Assembly: GCA_009694735.1 (NCBI GenBank)
Contig: SHUG01000001.1
Location: 1 to 64,000, forward strand
Direction: 5' to 3'
From: Acidobacteriota bacterium
GTDB lineage: Bacteria; Acidobacteriota; Vicinamibacteria; Vicinamibacterales; UBA2999
DNA: 64,000 bases
Shown here: piece by piece, positions 9,139 through 17,708 of the stretch
Layout of the letters: each line of letters starts with the position of its first letter
Position numbering within the stretch: position 1 is the stretch's first letter
Program-made: the position numbers and the translations under genes
Notes under the pieces: model-generated
The model's input: the letters and a program-made list of their open reading frames with translations, nothing else
Database searches by the model: none
What the model was told of the DNA's origin: nothing

Positions 9139-9155
9139 TGGCACGGCCGATGCCA
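9139..9155. promoter_or_regulatory. Palindrome resembling a sigma-54 -24/-12 site
   Basis: TGGCACGGCCGATGCCA lies between the divergent HTH gene and the ABC transporter gene. On both strands GG and GC are 12 bases apart start to start, the spacing of sigma-54 promoters (TGGCAC-N5-TTGCA). The minus reading would place transcription about 15 bases before the HTH gene, in a cluster that encodes a sigma-54 activator. The -12 element is imperfect, and the dyad could equally be an operator. Confidence 0.35.
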
Positions 9156-9353
9156 TCTGCACGGGTCCGCAGGAATATTCCGCTAAGTGATTGCATCGGC
9201 TGGGTTTGGTGTTCTACGATGCCCTCGGTCGCGCTCGATGGCGCAGAGGAAAGACGGCCAAAGCGTTGCCCCGGCCGAGGTGGCCACGCGGAAGCATTTG
9301 CCGAATTTGCACGCAAAGCGGAGCGAAACGCGGTTTCCGTGCACGAGAAAAAC

Positions 9354-9371
9354 CGGCCAACTTATTGGCCG
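9354..9371. promoter_or_regulatory. Inverted repeat upstream of the ABC transporter start
   Basis: CGGCCAA-CTTA-TTGGCCG is a perfect 7-bp dyad ending 12 bases before the GTG start at 9384. It could be an operator or an mRNA hairpin next to the ribosome binding region. Apart from this site and the dyad at 9139, the 270-base divergent gap holds nothing I can name. Confidence 0.4.
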
Positions 9372-9383
9372 ACTGGACAAGAA

Positions 9384-11150
9384 GTGAACCGACAACCGCG
9401 GGCATTGCTGAGCGTTCTGCTGTTGGGCTTGATCGCCTTCACAGGATGGCGCTGGTGGTCCGGTCAGCAGCCGCCGGCCGATTCCGGCACGGAGATCGTG
9501 TTCTCCGACGTCACTACGCGCGGCGGCGTGCTCACCTCGTCTCTGCGAAGCGAACCACGCTCTTTCAACCGGTGGGTCGAGCGCAACTTCCCGACCGAGT
9601 TCACCTCGCAACTGACGCAGAGCACCCTGATTCGCATCAATCGCGCCACGCAGGAGATCGAACCGGCGCTGGCGGAATCCTGGATCGCCTCGCCCGACAA
9701 CCGCACCTTCACTCTCACCCTGCGTGAGGCCGCATGGTCTGACGGCGCCCCCTTCACCTCCGCCGACGTCCTCTTTACCTTCCAGGCCATTTACGACCCC
9801 AAGGTCAACAGCATCCTGGCTGGTTCGCTGAAGGTGAACGGCCAGCCGCTCACGGTGACCGCACCTGACGCCCGCACGGTGGTGATTGGCTATCCCGGTG
9901 TCTTCGGTCCTGGCATTGCGCTGCTCGACAACCTGACGCTGGCGCCGAAGCACAAGCTGGAGGCGGCCCTCGCGGCCGGCACGTTCTCGCAAGCGTGGGG
10001 CGTGGCCTCCCCGGTCAACGAGATGGTCTCGCTTGGGCCGTTCGTGCTGTCGCGCTACGAGCCTGGACAACGGCTGGTGTTCGATCGCAACCCGCGCTAC
10101 TGGAAGAAAGACTCCGCCGGCGTGGCGCTGCCGTACCTCGACCAAATCGTGGCGGAAGTGGTACCCGACCAGAACGCCGAACTGGTGCGCCTGCAAGCCG
10201 GGCAGATCGACATGCTGCAGCAGCAGGTGCGGCCCGAAGACATCGCCACGCTGCGTCCGCTCGTGGATCAGGGCAAGCTACAGCTACTGGAACTGGGCGT
10301 CGGCACCGATCCCGACGTGTTTTTCTTCAACCTGCGTCAGCCATATTGGGCGAAGGACCCGCGTGGCGGCTGGATCACCCGCCGCGAGTTCCGCCAGGCG
10401 ATCTCCCACGCCGTGGATCGCGAGTCCTTCGCGAACACCGTGTACCTGGGTGCCGGTGTCCCGATCTGGGGGCCGATCACCCCGGGCAACCAGAAGTGGT
10501 TCTCACCAAACGTGCCGCGCTATGCCTTCTCGCTGGAGCGGGCCAAGGCGTTGCTTGCCGGCCTGGGTCTCGCCAACCGCGACGCGGACGAATGGCTCGA
10601 AGACGACAAGGGCACCGAGGCGCGGTTCACGGTGCTGACCTATCGCGGCAACTCGTCGCTCGAACGATCGGCGGCGGTGTTGCGCGACGACTTGCGTCCC
10701 CTCGGCATTGCCGTCGACGTCGTCGCCCTCGAACAGGGCGCCCTCGTGGAGCGCATGCTCAAGGGCGACTTCGAATCGATCTTCTTCGTCTACTCGGCGT
10801 CCGCCCTGGATCCCGGTATGTCCCCGGATCTCTGGCTCAGTTCGGGGTCGGCCCACATCTGGAACATTGGCCAGGCGACACCCGCCACCGAGTGGGAGAA
10901 ACAGATCGACGATCTGATGCGCCAGATGATGTCGAGCGTCGACCAGGCCGAACGCAAGCGGCTGTTCGACCAGGTGCAGAACATCTTCGCGGAGAACCTG
11001 CCGGCCCTCTACTTCGTCGCGCCGCGGATGTACATCGGTGTCAGCTCGCGGGTGGGCTCGTTGACACCGGCGATCCTGCGGCCGCAGTTGCTGTGGGCCG
11101 CCGACCGGATCACGGTGCGCTCACCAGGAACAGGGCAGGGAGGGCGCTAG
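9384..11150 (+). CDS. ABC transporter substrate-binding protein, family 5 (peptide type)
   Basis: 588 residues. Start GTG 9384 is chosen because it is followed directly by a signal/anchor sequence (RALLSVLLLGLIAFTG). The mature protein follows the DppA/OppA family 5 pattern: ESWIASPDNRTFTLTLREAA, WSDGAPFTSADVLFTF, FDRNPRYWKKD, and later FRQAISHAVDRESFANTVYL and a C-terminal NLPALYFVAPRMYIG. It should bind peptides or another small solute in the periplasm and deliver it to the two permeases downstream, which follow at 6 bases and with a 4-base overlap. No ATPase gene lies in the window. The solute is unknown. Confidence 0.92.
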   Translation: MNRQPRALLSVLLLGLIAFTGWRWWSGQQPPADSGTEIVFSDVTTRGGVLTSSLRSEPRSFNRWVERNFPTEFTSQLTQSTLIRINRATQEIEPALAESWIASPDNRTFTLTLREAAWSDGAPFTSADVLFTFQAIYDPKVNSILAGSLKVNGQPLTVTAPDARTVVIGYPGVFGPGIALLDNLTLAPKHKLEAALAAGTFSQAWGVASPVNEMVSLGPFVLSRYEPGQRLVFDRNPRYWKKDSAGVALPYLDQIVAEVVPDQNAELVRLQAGQIDMLQQQVRPEDIATLRPLVDQGKLQLLELGVGTDPDVFFFNLRQPYWAKDPRGGWITRREFRQAISHAVDRESFANTVYLGAGVPIWGPITPGNQKWFSPNVPRYAFSLERAKALLAGLGLANRDADEWLEDDKGTEARFTVLTYRGNSSLERSAAVLRDDLRPLGIAVDVVALEQGALVERMLKGDFESIFFVYSASALDPGMSPDLWLSSGSAHIWNIGQATPATEWEKQIDDLMRQMMSSVDQAERKRLFDQVQNIFAENLPALYFVAPRMYIGVSSRVGSLTPAILRPQLLWAADRITVRSPGTGQGGR

Positions 11151-11156
11151 CACCGC

Positions 11157-12125
11157 ATGGGACGCTATCTTCTGAGGCGTCTCGGCTTCGCCCTGCTCCT
11201 CGTGCTGGTCGTCTCGTCGGCGTCGCTGCTGCTGACGCGTCTGGCGCCGGGCGACATCACCTCCGAACAGGCCCTGGTGCTTGATCCGGCCTCGCTTGCG
11301 AAACTACGCACCGAGCTCGGACTCGATCGCCCACTGGCGGTGCAGTACGCCAGCTGGCTTGCCGGCGTGGTGCGACTCGACTTCGGCCGCTCCCTCCTGT
11401 ACTCCCGTCCCGTCAGCACGTTGATCGGTGAGCGAGCGCTCAACACGGCGATGCTGGCCAGCGTCGCGCTCGTACTCGCCACCGTGATTGGCCTGCCCCT
11501 GGGCGTTTATTCCGGGAGCCGATCGCGCGGAGTGGGCCGCGCCTCCGTGCGCGTGCTCTCGGTGCTGGCGCTGTCGGTGCCGCCGCTGATCGGATCGCTC
11601 GGGCTGGTGTTTCTGGCCGCGCGAACCGGCTGGCTGCCGGTTGGCGGCATGACCTCGGCCGCCGGCATCGACCAGACGTGGGCGCAGTGGCTGGTCGACC
11701 TGGCCCGGCACCTGCCGATTCCGGCCCTCGCCCTGGCCCTGCCGCTGGCGGCGACACTCGAGCGGTTGCAGTCACAGGCGATCGAAAAGGCGACGCGTGA
11801 ACCGTTCGTGGCGGCGAGCCGGGCCCGGGGTCTCGGCCACGCCCAGGCCCTCATCAGACACGCCTGGCCGGTGTCACTGCGTTCGGTCCTCGGCCTGTAC
11901 GGCATCATGATCGGCAGCCTGTTCAGCGGCTCGTTCGTGGTGGAAGTCATCACGTCGTGGCCCGGCCTGGGCCGGCTGATGTACGACGCCCTCAAGGCGC
12001 GCGATCTGTATCTCGTGGCCGGCTGCGCCGCCAGCGGCGCGTTCTTTCTCGCGGCGGGCACCTGGCTCGCCGACGTCCTTCTGGCGTTCGCCGATCCGCG
12101 GGTGCGCTCGCAGGAGGCGCGGTGA
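11157..12125 (+). CDS. ABC transporter permease, DppB type
   Basis: 322 residues with about six membrane helices. The N-terminus YLLRRLGFALLLVLVVSSAS and the segment RLAPGDITSEQ are typical of DppB/OppB/GsiC permeases. The cytoplasmic EAA loop is visible as AASRARGLGHAQALIRHAWP, contacting the missing ATPases, and is followed by the usual late segment ITSWPGLGRLMYDALKARDL. It forms the inner-membrane channel with the next gene. GGGAGG lies about 14 bases before the ATG. Translationally coupled to the second permease through a GTGA overlap. Confidence 0.92.
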   Translation: MGRYLLRRLGFALLLVLVVSSASLLLTRLAPGDITSEQALVLDPASLAKLRTELGLDRPLAVQYASWLAGVVRLDFGRSLLYSRPVSTLIGERALNTAMLASVALVLATVIGLPLGVYSGSRSRGVGRASVRVLSVLALSVPPLIGSLGLVFLAARTGWLPVGGMTSAAGIDQTWAQWLVDLARHLPIPALALALPLAATLERLQSQAIEKATREPFVAASRARGLGHAQALIRHAWPVSLRSVLGLYGIMIGSLFSGSFVVEVITSWPGLGRLMYDALKARDLYLVAGCAASGAFFLAAGTWLADVLLAFADPRVRSQEAR

Positions 12126-13051
12126 CTCGCCGCGCCGCGCTGTTCGTGTTGGCGCTCACGGCGCTGTCGCTCGCCGCACCGCTGCTTGCGCCGTACGACG
12201 CCGGACTCGCCTTTCGCGATTTCCTGCACGCGCCCCCCATGCGCCCGCATCTTCAGGGCTTCGCGGCGCCGGTTGTCCACCCGATTGTGCTGGCGGATCG
12301 CCTCGAGCAACGCTTCGAGGCTGACCAGACGCGCACGATCCCACTGCCGTGGTTCGGCGGCACCAGCGATCGGCCGGTGTTCCTGCTCGGCGCGGACAAT
12401 TTTGGCCGCGACGTCTTGTCACGCCTGCTCTACGGCGCCCGCACCTCAGTGGGTCTCGCCCTGTTCGCCACGGTCGGCGCGGTGTTGATCGGCGCCCCGG
12501 CCGGCGCCTGGGCCGGACTGCGCGGTGGGTGGGTCGACGATGCGGTCATGCGCGTGGCCGATTTCGTGTTGATCCTGCCGGTGATCTACGTCGTCTTGGT
12601 CTTGCGGGCAGTGCTGCCCCTGGTGCTGCCAGCGTCAACGGTGTTCCTGCTGGTCGCCTGGATCTTCGTGGCCGTCGGCTGGCCCTTCGTCGCCAAGGGC
12701 GTGCGCGCCATCGTCGCGGCCGAACGCGATCGCGAGTACGTGCTGGCGGCGCGGTCGCTCGGTGCGGGCCCGGCTCGCATCCTGGTGCATCACCTCATTC
12801 CCGCCTGCTCGGGACACCTCGTGGTGCAAGCCACCTTGCTGCTGCCAGGCTTCATTCTCGCGGAGGCCACCCTGTCGTTTGTGGGCCTCGGCTTTCCCGA
12901 TCCGGTGGCCAGCTGGGGCACCATGCTGGCTGAGGCCGGCAACTACAACGCGGTCGCACGATTTCCCTGGACCCTCGCGCCCGCGGTGGCCATCTTCGCC
13001 ATCGTGCTCGCCACCAACCTGATCGCCTCGCCGGACGACCGCACTTCATAG
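12122..13051 (+). CDS. ABC transporter permease, DppC type
   Basis: 309 residues. GTG 12122 is chosen: AGGAGG lies 5 bases upstream and the codon overlaps the previous stop as GTGA. DppC features: LGADNFGRDVLSRLLYGART near residue 90, then membrane helices, the EAA loop VLAARSLGAGPARILVHHLI, and the closing ATLSFVGLGFPDPVASWGTM. A long periplasmic loop (~30-80) precedes the core domain. Pairs with the DppB-type protein. The next gene, an aldolase, follows after 28 bases and may be cotranscribed. Confidence 0.92.
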   Translation: MTRRAALFVLALTALSLAAPLLAPYDAGLAFRDFLHAPPMRPHLQGFAAPVVHPIVLADRLEQRFEADQTRTIPLPWFGGTSDRPVFLLGADNFGRDVLSRLLYGARTSVGLALFATVGAVLIGAPAGAWAGLRGGWVDDAVMRVADFVLILPVIYVVLVLRAVLPLVLPASTVFLLVAWIFVAVGWPFVAKGVRAIVAAERDREYVLAARSLGAGPARILVHHLIPACSGHLVVQATLLLPGFILAEATLSFVGLGFPDPVASWGTMLAEAGNYNAVARFPWTLAPAVAIFAIVLATNLIASPDDRTS

Positions 13052-13079
13052 CAGGGCCCCGGCTGATAGAATTCGGCGG

Positions 13080-13988
13080 ATGCACCCCTTTGCCGGCGTC
13101 TACACGCCACTGGCCACCCCGTTTACCGCCGACGGCTCGCTTGATGAGCGCGGCTTGACGGCCAACGTCGAACGCTACCTGCAAACGCCGCTCACCGGAC
13201 TCGTCGTGCTGGGCTCGAACGGCGAAGCGCCGCAGCTGGACGATGATGAAGCCGACCGCGCGATCGCGGTGGTGCGCGCCGCCATGCCCAGGGGGCGCCC
13301 GCTGCTGGCAGGCACCGGCCGCGAGTCCACGCGCGCGACCATTGCCGCAAACAGGCGCGCGGCCGATCTCGGCGCCGACGCGGTGCTCGTCCGGACGCCC
13401 GCGTTCTACAAGGGTCAGATGACCACCGAGGCGTTCGTCCGGCACTACACGCAGGTGGCCGATCGGTCGCCCGTGCCGGTCTTGCTCTACAACGTCACCA
13501 TCTATACCGGCGTGAACCTGCTGCCCGATGCGATTGCCGCACTCAGTGCGCATCCCAACATCGTTGGCATCAAGGAAACCAACAGCGACATGGTGCAGTT
13601 TGGCGACTACCTTTCGCGAGCGCAGGAGGGGTTCACCGTGCTGGCCGGCTCCGGCGCGACGTACTACTCCGCACTTGCGCTCGGTGCCCATGGCGCCATT
13701 CTCGCGGTCGGCGGCGTAGCGCCCGACTTGTGCATGAACATCTTCACGGCCGTGTCGGATGGCCGGTTCGCCGAGGCGCGCGCCATGCAGCACAAGCTCG
13801 CGCCGCTGGCGCGCCTCGTTGGTACCGCTCACGGTGTGCCAGGACTGAAGGCGGCCCTCGACCTGCTCGGCTTCGTGGGCGGCGCCCCGCGGCCGCCGCT
13901 GCTGCCGGCGGGTGCCGCAGCCATTGACGCCATTCGTGAACAACTGATTGCCCTCAACCTTCTGGAAGGCACGCCCGCCGGGCATTGA
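13080..13988 (+). CDS. Class I aldolase of the DapA/NanA superfamily, closest to 4-hydroxy-2-oxoglutarate aldolase
   Basis: 302 residues forming a TIM barrel. The Schiff-base lysine is Lys165 in NIVGIKETN, and the catalytic Tyr137 sits in VLLYNVT. The carboxylate-binding loop reads GSNGE (45-49) rather than the GTTGE of true DapA. GSNGE, followed by segments like LLAGTGRESTRATI and a C-terminal HGVPGLKAALDLLGFVGGAPRPPL, matches the HOGA-type branch, which splits 4-hydroxy-2-oxoglutarate to pyruvate and glyoxylate. So a catabolic aldolase is more likely than lysine biosynthesis. It sits 28 bases after a peptide-type importer and overlaps no other gene. Confidence 0.85.
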   Translation: MHPFAGVYTPLATPFTADGSLDERGLTANVERYLQTPLTGLVVLGSNGEAPQLDDDEADRAIAVVRAAMPRGRPLLAGTGRESTRATIAANRRAADLGADAVLVRTPAFYKGQMTTEAFVRHYTQVADRSPVPVLLYNVTIYTGVNLLPDAIAALSAHPNIVGIKETNSDMVQFGDYLSRAQEGFTVLAGSGATYYSALALGAHGAILAVGGVAPDLCMNIFTAVSDGRFAEARAMQHKLAPLARLVGTAHGVPGLKAALDLLGFVGGAPRPPLLPAGAAAIDAIREQLIALNLLEGTPAGH

Positions 13989-14053
13989 TGAGCCGCAATC
14001 GTCCCCGGAACCGGTCGATCTGGTCCGGTACAGGGGTTGCAATCCCCGGAGTT

Positions 14054-15526
14054 ATGAGAAAAGGAACCTGCTTCCTTTTTACGGTTTTCGTAACGCTCGC
14101 GGCGGCCTGTGCGACCAACCCGGTGACGGGCAAGCGCCAGATGTCGCTGCTCAGCGAAGCCGAAGAACTGGCCATCGGCCAGCAGCAGGACGCCGAGATT
14201 CGTCGTGAAATGGGCGTCTACAACGACCCGGCCCTCCAGGCCTATGTGACCGAGATTGGCCAGGATCTGGCCCGTGCGTCGCATCGCCCCAATCTTCCCT
14301 GGACGTTCACCATTGTCGACAGCCCGGCTATCAACGCGTTCGCGTTGCCGGGTGGCTATGTCTACCTCACGCGCGGCATTCTCGCGTACCTGGATGACGA
14401 GTCAGAGCTCGCCGGCGTGCTCGGTCACGAGATTGGCCACGTCACCGCGCGGCATGCGGCGCAGGCCTATACGCGGCAGGCGCAGGCCAACCTCGGCTTG
14501 ACCATCCTCAGCATCTTCGTGCCGAGCACGCGGCCGTTCACCGATCTGGGCGCGACCGGCCTTGGCGTGCTGTTCCTCAAGCATGGACGCGACGCGGAGC
14601 TCGAAGCCGATCGGCTGGGCGTGGAGTACGGATCGAGCGCGGGATGGGATCCCACGGGCGTGCCGCGTTTCCTGTCGACGCTGGCGCGCGTGGATGCGCT
14701 CAGCGAAGACGGCGTGCCCAACTGGTTGTCGACCCATCCCAATCCGGGGTCGCGCGTGGGCCAAGCCGCGCCGGTGGTGGGGAAGTTTGCCTCGACCACC
14801 GCGACCAAGCGAAACCGCGACGTGTTTCTCGATCGCATTGGCGGGCTGGTGTTTGGCGACAATCCTGAAGACGGAATCGTGCGTGGCCATCTGTTCATGC
14901 ATCCGGCCCTGCGGTTTGGGCTTAGTTTTCCGGAAGGCTGGGACGTCATCAACTCGCCTGAGGCCGTCATGGCCCGCGAGCCGGGAACCGAGCACTTCAT
15001 GGTGCTGCAGGAAGTTGAGCAGTCGAGCCTCGCTCGCCAACGCTCCGGAGGGCAGGGCGGGCGATCCGTGGGAGAGGTCGCGGTCGCCGCGATGCGTGCC
15101 GCCGGTTACAGCGTCGTCGATGGCCGCATCGAGCAGATCAACGGCCAGGACGCGCACGTCGGCGTTTACCGCGGCACCGCCAAGGGAACCGGCAAGGTGC
15201 TGATGCGCGCGGCGCACATCGCACTGGGACGGCAGATGTACGTGGTCGCGGGCTTTGCGCCAGAGGCCGAGTTCAACCTCGTGGATCGCGAGGTGCTGCC
15301 GTCGATCCAGTCATTTCACGCGCTGAGCGCGGCCGAGGCGTCGCGCGTGCAACCCAACCGGGTGGATTTCTACGTGGTGCGTCCAGGCGATTCGTGGCAG
15401 TCGATCGCGGTGCGGGAGGGCAAGAACATCGTCAACGCCGCGACCCTCGCGATCATGAACGATCGCGAGGTTAACGTGCAGCCGACGGTCGGCGATCGCA
15501 TCAAGATCGTGGTGGCAGGGGTCTGA
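14054..15526 (+). CDS. M48-family metalloprotease lipoprotein with C-terminal LysM-like domain
   Basis: 490 residues. ATG 14054 is chosen because a lipoprotein signal peptide follows with lipobox Cys19 (TLAAACATNP); the frame is open upstream to 13985. The zinc site HEIGH is at 125-129 and the third ligand lies in DAELEADRLG. This is the BepA/LoiP-like type of M48 peptidase, which handles outer-membrane protein quality control from the periplasm. A domain of unknown role follows (~290-430). The last ~50 residues, FYVVRPGDSWQSIAVREGKN through GDRIKIVV, resemble LysM, suggesting anchoring to peptidoglycan. A short REP-like trace may lie at about 15034 inside the gene. Confidence 0.9.
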   Translation: MRKGTCFLFTVFVTLAAACATNPVTGKRQMSLLSEAEELAIGQQQDAEIRREMGVYNDPALQAYVTEIGQDLARASHRPNLPWTFTIVDSPAINAFALPGGYVYLTRGILAYLDDESELAGVLGHEIGHVTARHAAQAYTRQAQANLGLTILSIFVPSTRPFTDLGATGLGVLFLKHGRDAELEADRLGVEYGSSAGWDPTGVPRFLSTLARVDALSEDGVPNWLSTHPNPGSRVGQAAPVVGKFASTTATKRNRDVFLDRIGGLVFGDNPEDGIVRGHLFMHPALRFGLSFPEGWDVINSPEAVMAREPGTEHFMVLQEVEQSSLARQRSGGQGGRSVGEVAVAAMRAAGYSVVDGRIEQINGQDAHVGVYRGTAKGTGKVLMRAAHIALGRQMYVVAGFAPEAEFNLVDREVLPSIQSFHALSAAEASRVQPNRVDFYVVRPGDSWQSIAVREGKNIVNAATLAIMNDREVNVQPTVGDRIKIVVAGV

Positions 15527-15567
15527 CTCTGAGCCAGCGGTGCCGGGGCTGACCCTATAATCCCTAC

Positions 15568-16398
15568 GTGGCGCGCCAGACGAGGTCAATCGCGAAACGG
15601 CTCTTCAGGTTCCTGGTCGCGCTGGCGGCCGTCGGGTTTGCGTATCTCGCCTACGTCTACCTGACGCTGCCCGACGTGCGCTGGCTTGCCGCGACCAATC
15701 CCACGACGACGGCATTCATGGAGCTGCGGATCCGCGAGGCTGCGGATGCCGGCCGCAAGTTTCAGATTCGCCATCGCTGGGTGCCATACCACCAGATCTC
15801 CGCCAACCTCCGGCGCGCCGTGATCGTGACCGAAGATGCCGCGTTCTACGATCATGACGGCATCGACCTGACGGAACTGAAGGCGTCGCTCGAGAAGAAC
15901 TGGGAAGAGGGGCAGTTCCTGCGCGGCGGCAGCACCATCACGCAGCAGCTCGCCAAGAACCTCTACCTGTCGCCGACGCGCAACCCGATGCGCAAGGTGA
16001 AGGAGCTGCTGATTGCCCGCCGGCTCGAGGCCGCGCTCGGCAAGCGTCGCATCTTCGAGATCTACCTGAACATGATCGAGTGGGGCGACGGGATCTTCGG
16101 GTGTGAGGCCGCGGCGCGCGCCTACTTTGGCGGGCCGTGCGCGTCGCTCGGCGTGGAGCAGGCGGCGTTGCTGGCCGGGGCGATCATCAACCCGCGCGAG
16201 CACAGCCCGGCTAAACCTACGCGCCGCCTGTTGCGCCGCCAGCAGATCATCATCAGGCGCATGGGCATCAAGGAGACGCCATCACCGGCGGTCATGCCGA
16301 CGCCGTCGCCGGTGGATCAGACGCCGCCCGCGCCGCCGCCCGCGCTCGTGCCGCAGCCGTTCCCCATTCCGCCAGGAAACGGCAGTCCGCCGCCTTAA
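15568..16398 (+). CDS. mtgA: Monofunctional peptidoglycan glycosyltransferase
   Basis: 276 residues starting at GTG. One N-terminal membrane helix (LFRFLVALAAVGFAYLAYVY) and a GT51 domain with the diagnostic motifs: VTEDAAFYDHDGID (catalytic Glu), RGGSTITQQLAKNLYLSP, RKVKELLIARRLE, and EIYLNMIEWGDGIFG. It polymerises lipid II into glycan strands at the inner membrane. There is no transpeptidase domain, as usual for MtgA. The last 45 residues are a Pro-rich tail (PAPPPALVPQPFPIPPG) beyond the family's normal end. A CTGTG-family repeat variant lies just after the stop, at 16408-16436. Confidence 0.93.
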   Translation: MARQTRSIAKRLFRFLVALAAVGFAYLAYVYLTLPDVRWLAATNPTTTAFMELRIREAADAGRKFQIRHRWVPYHQISANLRRAVIVTEDAAFYDHDGIDLTELKASLEKNWEEGQFLRGGSTITQQLAKNLYLSPTRNPMRKVKELLIARRLEAALGKRRIFEIYLNMIEWGDGIFGCEAAARAYFGGPCASLGVEQAALLAGAIINPREHSPAKPTRRLLRRQQIIIRRMGIKETPSPAVMPTPSPVDQTPPAPPPALVPQPFPIPPGNGSPPP

Positions 16399-16436
16399 TA
16401 GCGGCCCATCCGTGTAAATCGGTGTAAATCCGTGGC

Positions 16437-17078
16437 CTAGCCCACGCGCTTGGCGCCGACGTAGCGGCTCGCCCAGTACTGCGCGCCGAGATTCTCGACC
16501 CGCACCACCCCGTGCTCGCTCGGCGCGTGGATGAACTGATCGCCGCCGATCATCATGCCGACGTGCGACGCGCCCGGCGCCACCGTGCTGAAGAACACGA
16601 GGTCGCCCGCTTTCAGGTGATCGCGATTCACCGCCTTGCCGACCTGGAACTGTTCGCGCACCGCGCGTGGCATCGTCACGCCGTGCTGTTGGTAGACGTA
16701 GCGGACGAAGCCGCTGCAGTCGAAGCCATTCGGGTCAACGCCGCCGTTGCGATACGGGGCGCCGCGGAGGGAGAGTGCCGTGCTCGACAAGGCGTAACCA
16801 TCGGTCGTCGCGCCGACGGGTAGTCCGCTGACCGGTGGGTTGCCGCGTCGCCCTGGCACCGCGGCTGGCGGCGGTACCGCGGCCGGTGGGTCACTGGCTT
16901 CGGTTGGCGCCGGCACCGCGACGACGCCTCCGCCGCCGCTGCCTGGCATTGGGAAGGGCTGTGGCTTGTAGACCAGGCCGCCGGAGCTGGCGCACCCGGT
17001 CACCAGGATCGTCATGGCAGTGGCCGCGATAAACCGAGCCTGTCCGCCATAGCGCTTGGCGCGAAGGTGGGCCATCAT
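16437..17078 (-). CDS. NlpC/P60 cysteine peptidase lipoprotein
   Basis: 213 residues from ATG 17078; a second ATG at 17075 is possible, and a longer open frame upstream lacks a signal. The N-terminus has a lipoprotein signal (FIAATAMTILVTGCASSGG). A Pro-rich linker leads to the catalytic domain: Cys in NGFDCSGFVRYVYQQ, the His in GASHVGMMI, and a third polar residue in FIHAPSEHG. Enzymes of this type cut the D-Glu-diaminopimelate bond in cell-wall peptides. Together with the transglycosylase next door, convergently transcribed, it fits cell-wall growth and remodelling. Confidence 0.9.
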   Translation of the reverse strand: MMAHLRAKRYGGQARFIAATAMTILVTGCASSGGLVYKPQPFPMPGSGGGGVVAVPAPTEASDPPAAVPPPAAVPGRRGNPPVSGLPVGATTDGYALSSTALSLRGAPYRNGGVDPNGFDCSGFVRYVYQQHGVTMPRAVREQFQVGKAVNRDHLKAGDLVFFSTVAPGASHVGMMIGGDQFIHAPSEHGVVRVENLGAQYWASRYVGAKRVG

Positions 17079-17145
17079 CCAGAGCTTATCGGCTGGTGTG
17101 CCGAATTGTGTAGTGCCCCGAGATTCGTGGCACAATGTCGCGTAA

Positions 17146-17679
17146 ATGGAGCAGACGCTCCTCCTCAATGCTACCTACGAGCCGCTGAAGGTCGTTAACT
17201 GGCAAAAAGCGGTGACGTTGTGGTGCCAGGGCAAGGTCGAGATCATCGCGCATCACGACCGTGAAGTCCGCGCGGTGTCGTTCGCCTTCAAACTTCCCTC
17301 AGTCATCCGGTTACTACGTTACGTCCGCATCAAGAAGCGATTCGACTACGTGCCGTTCTCGCGCGCCAACATCTACGCGCGCGACGAGTTCACCTGCCAG
17401 TACTGCGCGGAAGTGTTCCCAACACCAGAACTCACGTTCGATCACGTGGTGCCGGTGTCGCAAGGCGGCCGCAAAGACTGGGAGAACATCGTGACCTGTT
17501 GCGTGCGGTGCAACCGGCGCAAGGGCGGTCGCACGCCCGACGAGGCGCGCATGCGCCTGGTGCGCCCGCCGCGGCGGCCGAGATCGGCGCCCGCCATTCG
17601 CATCACAATCGGGCTGCGCAGCGCACCTGAAAGCTGGCGGGACTACTTGTACTGGAACCTCGAGCTGGATGACGCCTAA
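17146..17679 (+). CDS. HNH endonuclease
   Basis: 177 residues. The N-terminal 60 residues (LLLNATYEPLKVVNWQKAV) are typical of a widespread chromosomal HNH family. The nuclease core reads CQYC, then LTFDHVVPVSQGG with the catalytic His, ENIVTCCVRCN and a final KGGRTPDEA; the two CxxC pairs bind structural zinc. The domain nicks or cuts DNA, but the physiological role of this stand-alone family is not known. Its start lies 68 bases from the divergent NlpC/P60 start, so both promoters overlap in a very short gap. The C-terminal 40 residues are Arg-rich. Confidence 0.9.
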   Translation: MEQTLLLNATYEPLKVVNWQKAVTLWCQGKVEIIAHHDREVRAVSFAFKLPSVIRLLRYVRIKKRFDYVPFSRANIYARDEFTCQYCAEVFPTPELTFDHVVPVSQGGRKDWENIVTCCVRCNRRKGGRTPDEARMRLVRPPRRPRSAPAIRITIGLRSAPESWRDYLYWNLELDDA

Positions 17680-17708
17680 TGTCCTGTCGGGTTGAGAGCG
17701 AATAGCCC

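Noticed and set aside
13080..13988. dapA (4-hydroxy-tetrahydrodipicolinate synthase)
   Set aside because: The GTTGE loop is GSNGE and the C-terminal segments match HOGA-type aldolases, so the lysine-pathway name was not used.
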